NCBI GenBank assembly: GCA_946407815.1
Contig: CAMJPB010000001.1
Span: 124,001-188,000 of the forward strand
Source: an uncultured Caryophanales bacterium
GTDB taxonomy: Bacteria; Bacillota_I; Bacilli_A; RFN20; CAG-826
Length of the DNA: 64,000 nt
Reading direction: 5' to 3'
The notes under the pieces are model-generated. The model ran no database searches. It saw only the letters and a list, made by a program, of their open reading frames with translations, and was not told where the DNA came from. Every line of letters begins with the position of its first letter. Within the stretch, counting starts at the first letter, position 1. Below are positions 35,759 through 45,272 of the stretch, piece by piece. Position numbers and translations under genes: made by a program.

Positions 35759-37966
35759 ATGAAAAACTATTTTAGAATTGGAGAACATCTAACTAACATT
35801 TGTATTAACAACCTTAATATAAATGAGTTTTCAATATGCATTCCTTCCTGCGGAGCGTTTTTAGGTCCAAGTGGTGCCGACGAATATATTAAAAAAGGCG
35901 CTCGAATTATCCAGGAATATATCTTTAAATTAACTGGATATCATCTACCAATATATTTAGATTCTTATCCTTTAAGCACTAAAGGAAGAATAATCATTGG
36001 CGATTGTTTTTCTAGTGTTAAAGGAAAAGAAAAATATGATTGCGATGAGTATCATTTCTATTTAAAAAATAATATTTTGTCATTTAATGGCGGAAAACGT
36101 GGTTTACAATATGGCATTTATACGTTTTTAGAAAAATATCTAGGTTTAAGATTCTTTTCTACAGATGTTGAAAAAATCAAATATCAAAAAAGAATAAACT
36201 TAAGTGATTTTGAAGAAAGATTTAATCCACCATTTGAATATAGAGAGATATGTGACTGGAATGCCTGGGATCCAGATTTTTCAGTCAAATCAAAGATTAA
36301 TGGAAATTTTGTTAGGAAATTAAGACCTGAAGATGGTGGTTCTGTTGGATTTGCTGGTGGTTTTGATGGTTTAGTCCATACATTTTCTAAATTAGTCAAA
36401 CCCGCAAAATACTATAAAGAAAATAAAAATCTTTATGCTTTTGATGGAAAAGTGAGAAATCCTAATGGCCTTTGTCTATCAAATCCTGAAACAGTTGAAA
36501 TCATAACAAATGAAGCTATTGAATGGCTTAACAATGAAAACGACCCTTCATTAATTTCTATTTCTATTAATGATGCAAATATGACTTATTGTAGATGCGA
36601 ACATTGTAAGAAGTTATTAAATGAAGGTTATAACGATACTGATTTATTAATCGATTTTGTGAACAAAATAAGTCGCAAAATCCATAATATTTTTCCAAAA
36701 GTTTTAGTGGAAACACTTATTTATCATGAGATGGTGACTCCACCAAATAAGATTAAACCTGATGATGATATTGTTATAAGATATTGCCCTCATGCTGTTA
36801 GAAAAATGAGCATAGAAAATGCTGGAAAATTATATTTAAAGAATAATGATCCAAAATTAAAACAATCTTATCAAACACTTAAAACTATTGAAGAATGGTC
36901 AAAAATGACCAAAAAGATGTATATTTGGGATTATCCATATAATTATGGATTGACAAATGTTATTTTCCCAATTTGGCCATCTCTTTTAGATAATATTAAG
37001 TTCTTTTTGAAACATAATGCTAAAGGGATCTACATTAATGGTGCAAGTGACAGTGCAAACTTTAATGAACTTGAAATTTATTTACTCGCTAAAATTATGT
37101 TCAACCCGTTAATGAGCAAAGAAGAGTATCAACAACATATCCTAGATTTTTTAGAAGGATATTACGGAAAAGGCTATGAATATATTAAAGAATATATGGA
37201 TTTATCATTAGAACTCTCGAATGAATATGTTTATTCAAGTTTTGATCCATATGTGATTATTCCTAAAAAGAACAGTGATCTTTATATTTCAAAAGGAAGA
37301 GAACTATTAAATAAAGCTTTAGCTTTATCTCACGATCACGGAGAGAAAGATAGGATTAGAAAACTGAAATTAACTATTTCTTATTATGATTTATTTGCGA
37401 ACCAAGAACAAGCATATAAATCTGGTAATAAGCAACTAGTTAATCAATATGTTAAAAAATACAAGGAACTTTATTGCAATTCACTTAAATATGGAATTTC
37501 TAGAATTGCTGAAAATATCTTTTTGCCAGTAGTGAAAAACTTTAAACAACCTATAAATGAAACTATTTTCTGGGAACTCAATGGAAAAGCCTATCAGGAT
37601 AGAAATAACGAAAATTATTCTCGAAAACTATACATCTTAATTCCAGTTGATGGACAACTTGGTGAAAAGAAAGATTTAGAAATTCTTTGTAAAACCAATA
37701 ACGAAAACAAAAATGGTTTCATTAACACTTATCTAGATGGTAAGTTCGTCAGTAGCGGAATAAATCCTAACTGGTCAAAATTTAAAGAATATCAAAAGAT
37801 AAAATTAAGCGGCACCATAACAAACGCTTATAAAATAAGCGAACAATTTAATGTGCCATTAAATAGTCTATTCTTGAAGTTTATTCCAATTGAGCAAAAA
37901 GGAATATTTGTAGAGATGAACGAAATGGACGCTGGAGCATATATAACATTTAAAGAAATCGAGTAA
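35759..37966 (+). CDS. DUF4838 protein without signal peptide (cytoplasmic paralogue)
   Basis: A 735-residue paralogue of the two secreted DUF4838 proteins. The N-terminal domain has GGKRGLQYGIYTFLEKYLGLRFF, and the central domain has SISINDANMTYCRCEHC with the same Cys-x-Cys-x2-Cys motif. It also shares FEYREICDWNAWDPDFSVKS with the lipoprotein at 21836. The region after residue 600 is a further beta-rich domain. No signal peptide is present, so it should act on imported material. Glycosidase activity is predicted by context only. No Shine-Dalgarno is obvious before the ATG. Confidence 0.83.
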   Translation: MKNYFRIGEHLTNICINNLNINEFSICIPSCGAFLGPSGADEYIKKGARIIQEYIFKLTGYHLPIYLDSYPLSTKGRIIIGDCFSSVKGKEKYDCDEYHFYLKNNILSFNGGKRGLQYGIYTFLEKYLGLRFFSTDVEKIKYQKRINLSDFEERFNPPFEYREICDWNAWDPDFSVKSKINGNFVRKLRPEDGGSVGFAGGFDGLVHTFSKLVKPAKYYKENKNLYAFDGKVRNPNGLCLSNPETVEIITNEAIEWLNNENDPSLISISINDANMTYCRCEHCKKLLNEGYNDTDLLIDFVNKISRKIHNIFPKVLVETLIYHEMVTPPNKIKPDDDIVIRYCPHAVRKMSIENAGKLYLKNNDPKLKQSYQTLKTIEEWSKMTKKMYIWDYPYNYGLTNVIFPIWPSLLDNIKFFLKHNAKGIYINGASDSANFNELEIYLLAKIMFNPLMSKEEYQQHILDFLEGYYGKGYEYIKEYMDLSLELSNEYVYSSFDPYVIIPKKNSDLYISKGRELLNKALALSHDHGEKDRIRKLKLTISYYDLFANQEQAYKSGNKQLVNQYVKKYKELYCNSLKYGISRIAENIFLPVVKNFKQPINETIFWELNGKAYQDRNNENYSRKLYILIPVDGQLGEKKDLEILCKTNNENKNGFINTYLDGKFVSSGINPNWSKFKEYQKIKLSGTITNAYKISEQFNVPLNSLFLKFIPIEQKGIFVEMNEMDAGAYITFKEIE

Positions 37967-37975
37967 TTTAAAACT

Positions 37976-38836
37976 ATGAAAATAAACAATTTTACACTTA
38001 AAGTCAAAGGACTAAAAAAAGAATATAAGTTCCTTCAAATTACAGATTTACATCTTTTAATTCAAGATGAAGATTTTTCAAAAGAGAAATCTGAAGTTTA
38101 TGCAAGAAGAGAAAAAATCCATTTCACTCGCAATGGTACAAAACCTCAAGAGAAATTAACTGAAATGATGGATTATGCCGCAAAGAACAATTTAATGCCA
38201 ATTTTTTCTGGGGATATTTTAGATTTTCCATCCAAAGCTAATTTTGCCTTTTTTGATAAAGAGCTTTCTAAAGTGAAAAATTATTTCTTTGTATTAGGTA
38301 ATCATGATTGGACTTACATGGATAAATATCAAGGCCTGATTGAAGAAGATGATTACCGTTCTAAAAAAACTTTTGATAAGTACTATCATCTTTTTGATAA
38401 ATACGTAAAAGATGGATCGTTAAATACTCAAAAAATGGAATTTGATGATCTTATTATATTTGGTCTTGATACACATGATAGCCATATTGACAATGAACAA
38501 GTTCAATATTTTAAAGAATTAATTAAGTTAAATAAGCCTGTTTTAGTTGTAGGGCACGCACCATTTTTTGAAGAAGGAATGGACGAAGTTTTTCAAGCAT
38601 TTGCACCTGGCTACTTAAAGAAAGTTGCTTTCGGTCAAAAAGACATGCCTATGGGAGAAAATGAGAAAAACTTTAAAGAATTGCTTGTTAATCCTAAAAA
38701 CAATATTGTTGCCTATTTATGTGGACATGCTCATGTATCGATAAATAATAAAATTGGTGGAATAGTTCCTCAATTTTTACTTGGAGGCTCCTACGAGGGT
38801 GAAGTAAACGAATTTACCCTTGTTCCAGAAAAATAA
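37976..38836 (+). CDS. Calcineurin-like metallophosphoesterase
   Basis: A 286-residue protein with the metal-binding motifs DLHL, GDILDF, GNHDW, GHAPFF and GHAHVS in order. It lacks a signal peptide. The substrate is unknown. Its position in a sugar operon, between a DUF4838 gene and an ABC ATPase gene 1 bp downstream, suggests a sugar-phosphate or nucleotide-sugar related role, which is only a guess. Confidence 0.88.
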   Translation: MKINNFTLKVKGLKKEYKFLQITDLHLLIQDEDFSKEKSEVYARREKIHFTRNGTKPQEKLTEMMDYAAKNNLMPIFSGDILDFPSKANFAFFDKELSKVKNYFFVLGNHDWTYMDKYQGLIEEDDYRSKKTFDKYYHLFDKYVKDGSLNTQKMEFDDLIIFGLDTHDSHIDNEQVQYFKELIKLNKPVLVVGHAPFFEEGMDEVFQAFAPGYLKKVAFGQKDMPMGENEKNFKELLVNPKNNIVAYLCGHAHVSINNKIGGIVPQFLLGGSYEGEVNEFTLVPEK

Positions 38837-38837
38837 T

Positions 38838-39575
38838 ATGCCTAAAGTTTCCATTAAGAATCTCACTGTTTCATATAACAATATCAAAAAAGTAACTACT
38901 ACTGTTATTGATAATCTTTCAGTAAATTTTCCTAAAGGAAAAATAAGCGTTATTATTGGAGCATCAGGTTCAGGAAAGACAACTTTAATCAAGGTTATAA
39001 CCGGTATACTTTCTCCAGATAGTGGGAATGTTTTATTTGATGATTTAGTTACTACTTATCTTCCTCCAAAAGATAGAAATATTTCATATGTAGATCAAAA
39101 TTTAGTACTTTATCCGAAAATGAATGTTTTTCATAACATAGCATTTCCTCTTGAAGTTCAAAATATATCAGTAGAAGAAATTAAGCAAAGAGTGTATGAA
39201 ATTGCCGAATTTTTCAATTTAAAATCTTTATTAACTAGAAAAATTAAAGAATTATCAATCGGACAGGCTCAAAGAGTGCTTCTTGCTAAGGCAATGATTA
39301 AAAAACCTTCTTTGTATATTTTTGATGAGCCTTTTTCTAATTTGGATAAGCCTTTATCACATACTTTAACGATTGAATTAAAAAAGATTTTTAATAAAAA
39401 CAATGACACTGTTATTTTCATTTCGCATGATATACAAGATGCCATTGCTATTGCAGATTACATTTATGTAATGGAAGAAGGTAAAATAATTGCCCATGAT
39501 GAGCCAGTCGCTTTATTAAAGAGTAAAAACAAAAAGGTGCAAGCTTATTTTAAGGATTTATATGAAACTATATAA
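38838..39575 (+). CDS. ABC transporter ATP-binding protein, minimal MalK-type without regulatory domain
   Basis: A 245-residue nucleotide-binding domain: Walker A GASGSGKT, Q-loop in VDQNLVLYPKM, a changed signature LSIGQ in place of LSGGQ, Walker B LYIFDEPFSNLD and switch His in FISHDIQDA. It lacks the C-terminal OB-type domain of MalK proteins. The start is ATG 38838, since an earlier TTG at 38820 overlaps the previous gene. The next three genes are small membrane proteins of unknown type and overlap in sequence, so this ATPase may serve them rather than the sugar importer. Confidence 0.87.
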   Translation: MPKVSIKNLTVSYNNIKKVTTTVIDNLSVNFPKGKISVIIGASGSGKTTLIKVITGILSPDSGNVLFDDLVTTYLPPKDRNISYVDQNLVLYPKMNVFHNIAFPLEVQNISVEEIKQRVYEIAEFFNLKSLLTRKIKELSIGQAQRVLLAKAMIKKPSLYIFDEPFSNLDKPLSHTLTIELKKIFNKNNDTVIFISHDIQDAIAIADYIYVMEEGKIIAHDEPVALLKSKNKKVQAYFKDLYETI

Positions 39576-40038
39576 TCAAGACGATTTAAATCTATTACTT
39601 AAAAAGACAAAAAAGTCTTTTAATCTTTTTGTAGTTTTTGTGATTTTAGCAACTATTTCTTTTACGTGCTTTATTATTTTTTCGTTTTATGAAAAGAAAC
39701 TTCTTTTCCAACTATTAGGTTCTTTCGTTACGTTAGTTTTCACTGTTTTTTCAATATATTTCATTGATAGATCATTGTTTTTTAAACGAATTGCTACTGA
39801 ATATTTAAATATCTTTAAAGAAAAAGGCGAATCTAGAAAAGCTCTTATAAGTGTAATTAAAGAAAAACCAATAACTTTATCTGATAAATCTAACGTATAT
39901 GAAATCACTTGTTTAATAGATAAAAAACCAAGAGTTTTATATTTGTCTTCACTTTTTGAAAACGATTTAAAAAAAGATAAGACTTACAAAATCTTAATCG
40001 CCTTTAATTATATTAAGGAATATTATGAAGAAGCTTAG
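39562..40038 (+). CDS. Unknown protein with two membrane helices
   Basis: A 158-residue protein overlapping the ATPase gene by 14 nt and the next gene by 14 nt. Hydrophobic segments lie near residues 20-43 and 47-68, followed by a cytoplasmic beta-rich domain (ITLSDKSNVYEITCLIDKK and onward). No family is recognised. The overlaps indicate translational coupling with the ATPase and the next membrane protein. Confidence 0.7.
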   Translation: MKLYNQDDLNLLLKKTKKSFNLFVVFVILATISFTCFIIFSFYEKKLLFQLLGSFVTLVFTVFSIYFIDRSLFFKRIATEYLNIFKEKGESRKALISVIKEKPITLSDKSNVYEITCLIDKKPRVLYLSSLFENDLKKDKTYKILIAFNYIKEYYEEA

Positions 40039-40609
40039 TTTTTCACTTAAGAATCATATTACGCATCGACTATATTTATACATATTGGCGGTTATTTTAA
40101 TTCCTGCCGCTCTTACGTATGGAATCATTTTAAAAACTAATCCAAAACCTGAAGAAATGTTTACTGTTTTTGTTGATGCTAACATAAACGATTCAGAAGC
40201 TTTTAAATCATATATAAAACAAAATACGGACGAAAAAGATAAAGAAACAACAATTTATTCTCATCTTAGTTCAATGAATACATATGATGTTGTTTATCAA
40301 ACTCAAGGACTTAATAGCGATATATTAATTCTCTCTGAAAACGGATTTAAAAATGATTATGCCGCCAACTTAGTCGAAATAAATGATGAAAATTCATATT
40401 ATTCAATAACAAACAAAATGGTAGAAGATAAACATTTCGGGATTGAAATTTTTGACGGAAAAGACGGATATTTAAAAGACTACATTAAATATAATGATGG
40501 AATTAAATATTATATATTTATTAATAATGGAAGTGTTCACACTAAAAATTTTAAAAGTGATGGAACCACTGAGGAAATCTTTAAATTACTAGGGGCAATT
40601 TATGGCTAG
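40025..40609 (+). CDS. Unknown protein with one N-terminal membrane anchor
   Basis: A 194-residue protein with one helix near residues 17-36 and an external domain (FTVFVDANINDSEAFKSYI, then SSMNTYDVVYQTQGLNSDIL). The pattern of a short strand, ILSENGF and DYLKDYIKYNDGIKYYIFINNGS is suggestive of a periplasmic-binding-like fold in reduced form, but I do not recognise a family. It overlaps both neighbours. Confidence 0.68.
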   Translation: MKKLSFSLKNHITHRLYLYILAVILIPAALTYGIILKTNPKPEEMFTVFVDANINDSEAFKSYIKQNTDEKDKETTIYSHLSSMNTYDVVYQTQGLNSDILILSENGFKNDYAANLVEINDENSYYSITNKMVEDKHFGIEIFDGKDGYLKDYIKYNDGIKYYIFINNGSVHTKNFKSDGTTEEIFKLLGAIYG

Positions 40610-41480
40610 AAAGAGTAAGAAAGTTGAGATCAAATTAAATAAAAAAGACTTTGATGCCTCTACTTTGCCAACCACAAGAAAGGCTCAATTTAAAGATATT
40701 TTAACTCATGAATTTAAGACCCTTCTTTTATTGGGAATGTGGTTAGTTATTTTCTTTATTCCATTTTTATTAGTTGAAAGTTTTTCAAACATGTTCATGT
40801 ACACTTATTTAGAACAAAATATAGTGTCTATGACAGAAGAAGAAACTAAATCTTTTGAATTACTTTTTACATTAGTAAAAGAAAGTTCTTTAGTCTTTAC
40901 TTTCATGATTTTCTCTATCGGAGTAGCAGGTTGCTTAAGAATAATCAGAAATTTAGTTTATGGAGAAGTTATTTTCTTCAAAAACGATTTCATCTTAGGA
41001 ATTAAAAAATATTGGAAGCTTGCCTTATTATGTGGTTTCTTATTTGGATTATTCAAAGGTGCGACTAACATTTTAGTTACTTTGGTTAGAAATTATGGAA
41101 GTGGAGATTATTTATATTTATTCTCGGGTTTTACATTGGGATTTTTCTATATCTTAATTGTTCCATTTATATTCTTTATCATCTCTTTATTAATGACATA
41201 TGAATTAACATTTGCTCAAACAATTAATGCATCTATTAGATTCACATTTTCTAATTTACTTGTTTCTTTAGCCTTTTCTGGTGTCTTATTCGCGTTAATG
41301 TTCATCTGGTACATTAATATATTATTAATTATAAATATAATACTTTTAGTATTAATGTTATTTATTGGTCCCATTTATATTTTACTTTGGCATTTATATG
41401 TCACATCCAAGTTTGACAAATACATAAACGAAAAACAATTTCCTACTATTTATAAAAAAGGTTTAGCAAAAGGAGAATAA
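40602..41480 (+). CDS. DUF624/YesL-like membrane protein
   Basis: A 292-residue protein with about six membrane helices. The segment CLRIIRNLVYGEVIFFKNDFILGIKKYW matches the YesL/DUF624 pattern (a membrane helix, then LRxxRNLxxGE and FF..DF..G). YesL-like proteins are often linked to pectin and rhamnogalacturonan transport loci; their function is not settled. It overlaps the previous gene by 8 nt, and a MalK-type ATPase gene follows after 3 bp. Confidence 0.75.
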   Translation: MARKSKKVEIKLNKKDFDASTLPTTRKAQFKDILTHEFKTLLLLGMWLVIFFIPFLLVESFSNMFMYTYLEQNIVSMTEEETKSFELLFTLVKESSLVFTFMIFSIGVAGCLRIIRNLVYGEVIFFKNDFILGIKKYWKLALLCGFLFGLFKGATNILVTLVRNYGSGDYLYLFSGFTLGFFYILIVPFIFFIISLLMTYELTFAQTINASIRFTFSNLLVSLAFSGVLFALMFIWYINILLIINIILLVLMLFIGPIYILLWHLYVTSKFDKYINEKQFPTIYKKGLAKGE

Positions 41481-41483
41481 ACT

Positions 41484-43082
41484 ATGTCTACTTTATCACT
41501 GAAAAACATTAATAAGGTTTATCCAAATAACGTTCAAGCGGTATTTGATTTTAACCTCGAAATCAAAGACAAAGAATTTATTGTTTTTGTCGGTCCATCT
41601 GGATGTGGAAAATCTACCACATTAAGGATGATTGCTGGACTTGAAGAAATTACTTCTGGTGAACTTTATATCGATAATCGACTTGTTAATAGTGTAGTTC
41701 CTCAAGAAAGAGGAGTCGCAATGGTTTTCCAAAATTATGCTCTTTATCCACATATGACTGTTAAAGACAACATTTCATTTGCACTTAAACACTGCAAGAT
41801 GGATATGCCAGTATTAGAGGAAAATGAAAAATATAATGAATTGACTGAAAAAATTAAAGTTTTATTCAAACAAATTGATAATATCGATAAAAAAATTAAC
41901 AAAAAAGATGCTGATGAATCTTTATTTGTAGAAAGAGACAAAGTTTATAAAGAAGCTACTTTACTTTTAGAAGAAAGAGAAAAATATGTTAAACAAGTAA
42001 TCGGTAAAGATGAATTAAGAGCAAAAAGAGTTTCTTTAACCATAAAACAATTAGAAAAACGTATTGCCATTATGGAGAAAGATCTTGCTAAAAAAGAAAA
42101 TCAACTTTTAAAAGTTGAAGGGAAGACTGACTTTAAAGATAATAAGGAAAAAGAAACGCATTTAAAAACTGTCGAAAATTTCAATAGTAGTATTAAGGTT
42201 ATCAAAACTGGTATTGCTGAAAGAAAAGAACGCCTTGAAGTTTTGCGAGCTGATTTAGAATTCTTAGAAAATAATGATGTTCCTCTTGTAGAAAGACGAA
42301 AAATGAAAGGACATGAAATCTACAAAGAAGTCTATAACGCTGTTGAAATTCTTGATTTAAAGAAATATTTATATCGTAAACCAGCTGCTTTATCTGGCGG
42401 ACAACGTCAAAGAGTTGCGTTAGGACGAACAATTGTTCGTCATCCAAAAGTTTTCTTGATGGATGAGCCATTATCCAACTTGGACGCTAAACTTAGAGTT
42501 CAAACTAGAAGTGAGATTTCGAAAATTCATAAGCGTGTTGGCGCAACAACTGTCTATGTTACTCATGACCAAACAGAAGCTATGACAATGGCTGATAGAA
42601 TCGTAATTATGAAAGATGGATGGATTCAACAAATTGGCACACCTAAAGAAGTTTTCTCTGATCCTATAAATGTTTTTGTGGCAGGATTTATTGGAAATCC
42701 TCCAACTAATTTCATAAATGCTAAGTATGAAAAAGGAAAATTAGTATTTGGCGAGAACATCTCTATTAACATTAATAATGAAGATAAAGAAATTTTAAAA
42801 GATTACGATGGAAAAGAACTTATTTTAGGTGTTAGACCTGAAAATATTTATCTTTCAAAAGATAATTCAATTAAAACAAAGTCTGAAGCTTTTAAATTAA
42901 GATGTGAATTCGTTGAATTATTAGGTTTTGAACTTGCCGTTTATTTCAAAAATGAAGATCATGACATCATTATGAAAATTCCAAGTGATAATAAAGTTCA
43001 ACCAGATGATTTGGTCGAAATTTGTTTTGATAAAAATAAGCTTATGTATTTTGATAAGGAAAGCGAAAAAAGAATTAAATAA
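41484..43082 (+). CDS. MalK/UgpC-type sugar ABC ATPase with ~160-residue coiled-coil insert
   Basis: A 532-residue ATPase with Walker A GPSGCGKST, Q-loop VFQNYALYPHM, signature LSGGQRQR, Walker B VFLMDEPLSNLDAKL, YVTHDQTEAMTMAD and a C-terminal MalK-like OB domain (ILGVRPENIYLS). Between NISFALK near residue 97 and LSGGQ near 301 there are about 205 residues where MalK has about 45. The extra part is rich in Lys and Glu, with heptad patterns. Similar long inserts occur in mycoplasma UgpC/MsmK-type proteins. It most likely energises the permease pair at 23797-25672. Confidence 0.92.
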   Translation: MSTLSLKNINKVYPNNVQAVFDFNLEIKDKEFIVFVGPSGCGKSTTLRMIAGLEEITSGELYIDNRLVNSVVPQERGVAMVFQNYALYPHMTVKDNISFALKHCKMDMPVLEENEKYNELTEKIKVLFKQIDNIDKKINKKDADESLFVERDKVYKEATLLLEEREKYVKQVIGKDELRAKRVSLTIKQLEKRIAIMEKDLAKKENQLLKVEGKTDFKDNKEKETHLKTVENFNSSIKVIKTGIAERKERLEVLRADLEFLENNDVPLVERRKMKGHEIYKEVYNAVEILDLKKYLYRKPAALSGGQRQRVALGRTIVRHPKVFLMDEPLSNLDAKLRVQTRSEISKIHKRVGATTVYVTHDQTEAMTMADRIVIMKDGWIQQIGTPKEVFSDPINVFVAGFIGNPPTNFINAKYEKGKLVFGENISININNEDKEILKDYDGKELILGVRPENIYLSKDNSIKTKSEAFKLRCEFVELLGFELAVYFKNEDHDIIMKIPSDNKVQPDDLVEICFDKNKLMYFDKESEKRIK

Positions 43083-43083
43083 A

Positions 43084-45270
43084 ATGAAAAATAAAGGATT
43101 TGTTACAATTCCAACTGATTCAACGTTTATTGAAGGCACGAAGAAGTACCTTGAATTTTGGGGTGCCGATGCTGTAAGAGATTGTGATGGTGTTTCTTTG
43201 CCTTTAAAGGCAAAAGATATTTTTGGATGTGATGTCTATAAAGCATATTTTATTGTTAGAGAAGATCACGAATATGCGAAAAATCATCCAGAATATTTAC
43301 AAAATGTTGCGTTAATTACAGATAGAAAAACCGCTTTTGGAAATGAACTTGAAATCGATTTGCTTGATAATTTATTTAAAGAAGCTTTGGAAATAAATCC
43401 TTATAAATATAAAGTTTTTTGGCAAGTCTACGACAGAACAATTGGTAAAGAAATAAAAACTTGGGAATATTTGGGAAATAACATTGTTAAAATTTTCAAT
43501 ACAATTCCTTATCACGAATACACTGTTAATTTCTTTGCAAAAAATATTTGGGATCCAGTTCAAATATATAATTATCATTCCAATAATTGGAAAGATGTTC
43601 CTCATGATGTTGATATTGATCCAATTTATCCTGAAGCATTAAATCATATGCTTTATAGAATGGAAGAATGGTGCAAAGCAAATCCTGATATCACTGTAGT
43701 TAGGTTTACCACATTTTTCTATAATTTCTTTATTTTATATAAATCAGGATTAGAGATGACTCATTGGGATTGGCACACATATGCGATGAGTGCATCACCA
43801 AAGATGTTTGAAGAATACGAGAAAGAATATAAAGAAAAGATTACTTTAGAAGATATTGTAACCGGCGGAAGCTATGCTTCAAGATTTGAAATACCTAATT
43901 CTAGGACACGAAAATACATTGATTTAGTGCAAAGAAAATGCTGTGCATGGGCGAAAATGTTCGTTGATATAGTCCATAAGTATAATAAGAAAGCCATGAT
44001 GTTTGATGGTGACCATAGAATTGGCACTGAACCTTATAATCCATATTTTGCTTCTATTGGTTTAGATGCAGTTGTTGGTGCGCCTCATAGTGGTCCGTAT
44101 ATTCGTCTTTTAAGCGATATGGAAGGCATAAAATATACAGAAGGTAGACTTAATCCATATTTCTTCCCTAACGAATGCCCTAGTGATGAACTTGGTTGCG
44201 CTTATTTGAAAAAGAATTATTTAAGCGAGAGAAGAGGATTATTAAAGAAACCTATCGACAGAATAGGTTTTGGTGGTTACCTCAAATTAGCTGATACCTA
44301 TCCAAATTTCACAAAGCTAATCAAAAAGGTATGCGATGAATTTAGAGAAATAAGATCAAATGTAGATAAAACTGGTTCGTATAATTTTGTGAAAGTCGCT
44401 GTCATGAGTTATTGGGGCAGACAAAATACCTGGATGTTTAATGGCAATTTTACAGATGATGTAAAACAAGAGACTTTAGGTTATGGTACATTGTTTAATG
44501 CAATGTGCGGCCAACCAGTTGATGTAAAGTTCATCTCTTTTGACGACATCATAGATGGGAATGTGTTTCTATCAGATTTTGATGTGTTAATTAACACTGG
44601 TTTAGAAGGCTCTTCTTTCCAAGGTGATTTTTACTGGAAAAATGAAAAATTGTTAGAAAAAATAAGGGATTTTGTTGCTAATGGTGGCGGATTTGTTGGA
44701 ATTGGAAACCCAAGTGGATATAAGTATCAAGGAAAGTATTTCCAACTTTCTGATGTTCTTGGAGTTGAAAAAGAAATTGGTTTTACTTATCACAAGAATA
44801 AGTTTTTTGGTGAGGAAAATAAAGATCATTGGATTATTGATGATATTGATATGTCCAAAGTCAAATTCTTTTCTCAAAATCAAACAGTTTACCCAACTAA
44901 TGCTGAAATCTTAAAATGCATGATTAATGAAAATGATCCAACCCAAAACACTGTTCAGGGTGGTAACTTAAATTTATCAGTAAATGAATACGGTAGTGGT
45001 CGAGCGGTATATATTTCAGGACTTTTAGATTCATTTGAGGCATTTAGATTGATTTATAAAACGTTGCTTTGGGCATCTAAAAAGGAAATGTTGTATAAGA
45101 AAGCTTTATCAACTAATCCAAATGTCGATTGTTTTTATTACAAGGAAATTAATAAATATGCTTTATTAAATAATAAAGCAGAACAAGAAAAAACTATCTT
45201 TTTTGATATAGATGGAAAACAAAAAGAATTGGTATTAAATGGTTACGAAATAATCTGGATTGAGAAATAG
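43084..45270 (+). CDS. GH112 phosphorylase, probably beta-galactosyl-(1->4)-L-rhamnose or galacto-N-biose phosphorylase
   Basis: A 728-residue cytoplasmic GH112 enzyme. GH112 members cleave beta-galactosides with phosphate to give galactose-1-phosphate and the acceptor sugar. The acid residue is in MMFDGDHRIGTEPY, and TTFFYNFFILYKSG, MTHWDWHTYAMS and YTEGRLNPYFFPNE are typical. The start is ATG 43084; the frame upstream belongs to the ATPase gene. Acceptor specificity in this family varies (GlcNAc/GalNAc or L-rhamnose). The RhaA/B/D and GH78 neighbours favour galactosyl-rhamnose; the PIG-L/NagB pair leaves the amino-sugar option open. Confidence 0.88.
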   Translation: MKNKGFVTIPTDSTFIEGTKKYLEFWGADAVRDCDGVSLPLKAKDIFGCDVYKAYFIVREDHEYAKNHPEYLQNVALITDRKTAFGNELEIDLLDNLFKEALEINPYKYKVFWQVYDRTIGKEIKTWEYLGNNIVKIFNTIPYHEYTVNFFAKNIWDPVQIYNYHSNNWKDVPHDVDIDPIYPEALNHMLYRMEEWCKANPDITVVRFTTFFYNFFILYKSGLEMTHWDWHTYAMSASPKMFEEYEKEYKEKITLEDIVTGGSYASRFEIPNSRTRKYIDLVQRKCCAWAKMFVDIVHKYNKKAMMFDGDHRIGTEPYNPYFASIGLDAVVGAPHSGPYIRLLSDMEGIKYTEGRLNPYFFPNECPSDELGCAYLKKNYLSERRGLLKKPIDRIGFGGYLKLADTYPNFTKLIKKVCDEFREIRSNVDKTGSYNFVKVAVMSYWGRQNTWMFNGNFTDDVKQETLGYGTLFNAMCGQPVDVKFISFDDIIDGNVFLSDFDVLINTGLEGSSFQGDFYWKNEKLLEKIRDFVANGGGFVGIGNPSGYKYQGKYFQLSDVLGVEKEIGFTYHKNKFFGEENKDHWIIDDIDMSKVKFFSQNQTVYPTNAEILKCMINENDPTQNTVQGGNLNLSVNEYGSGRAVYISGLLDSFEAFRLIYKTLLWASKKEMLYKKALSTNPNVDCFYYKEINKYALLNNKAEQEKTIFFDIDGKQKELVLNGYEIIWIEK

Positions 45271-45272
45271 AT

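Noticed and set aside
42985-43083. N-terminal extension of the GH112 gene
   Set aside because: It lies within the MalK-type gene; the family start matches ATG 43084.
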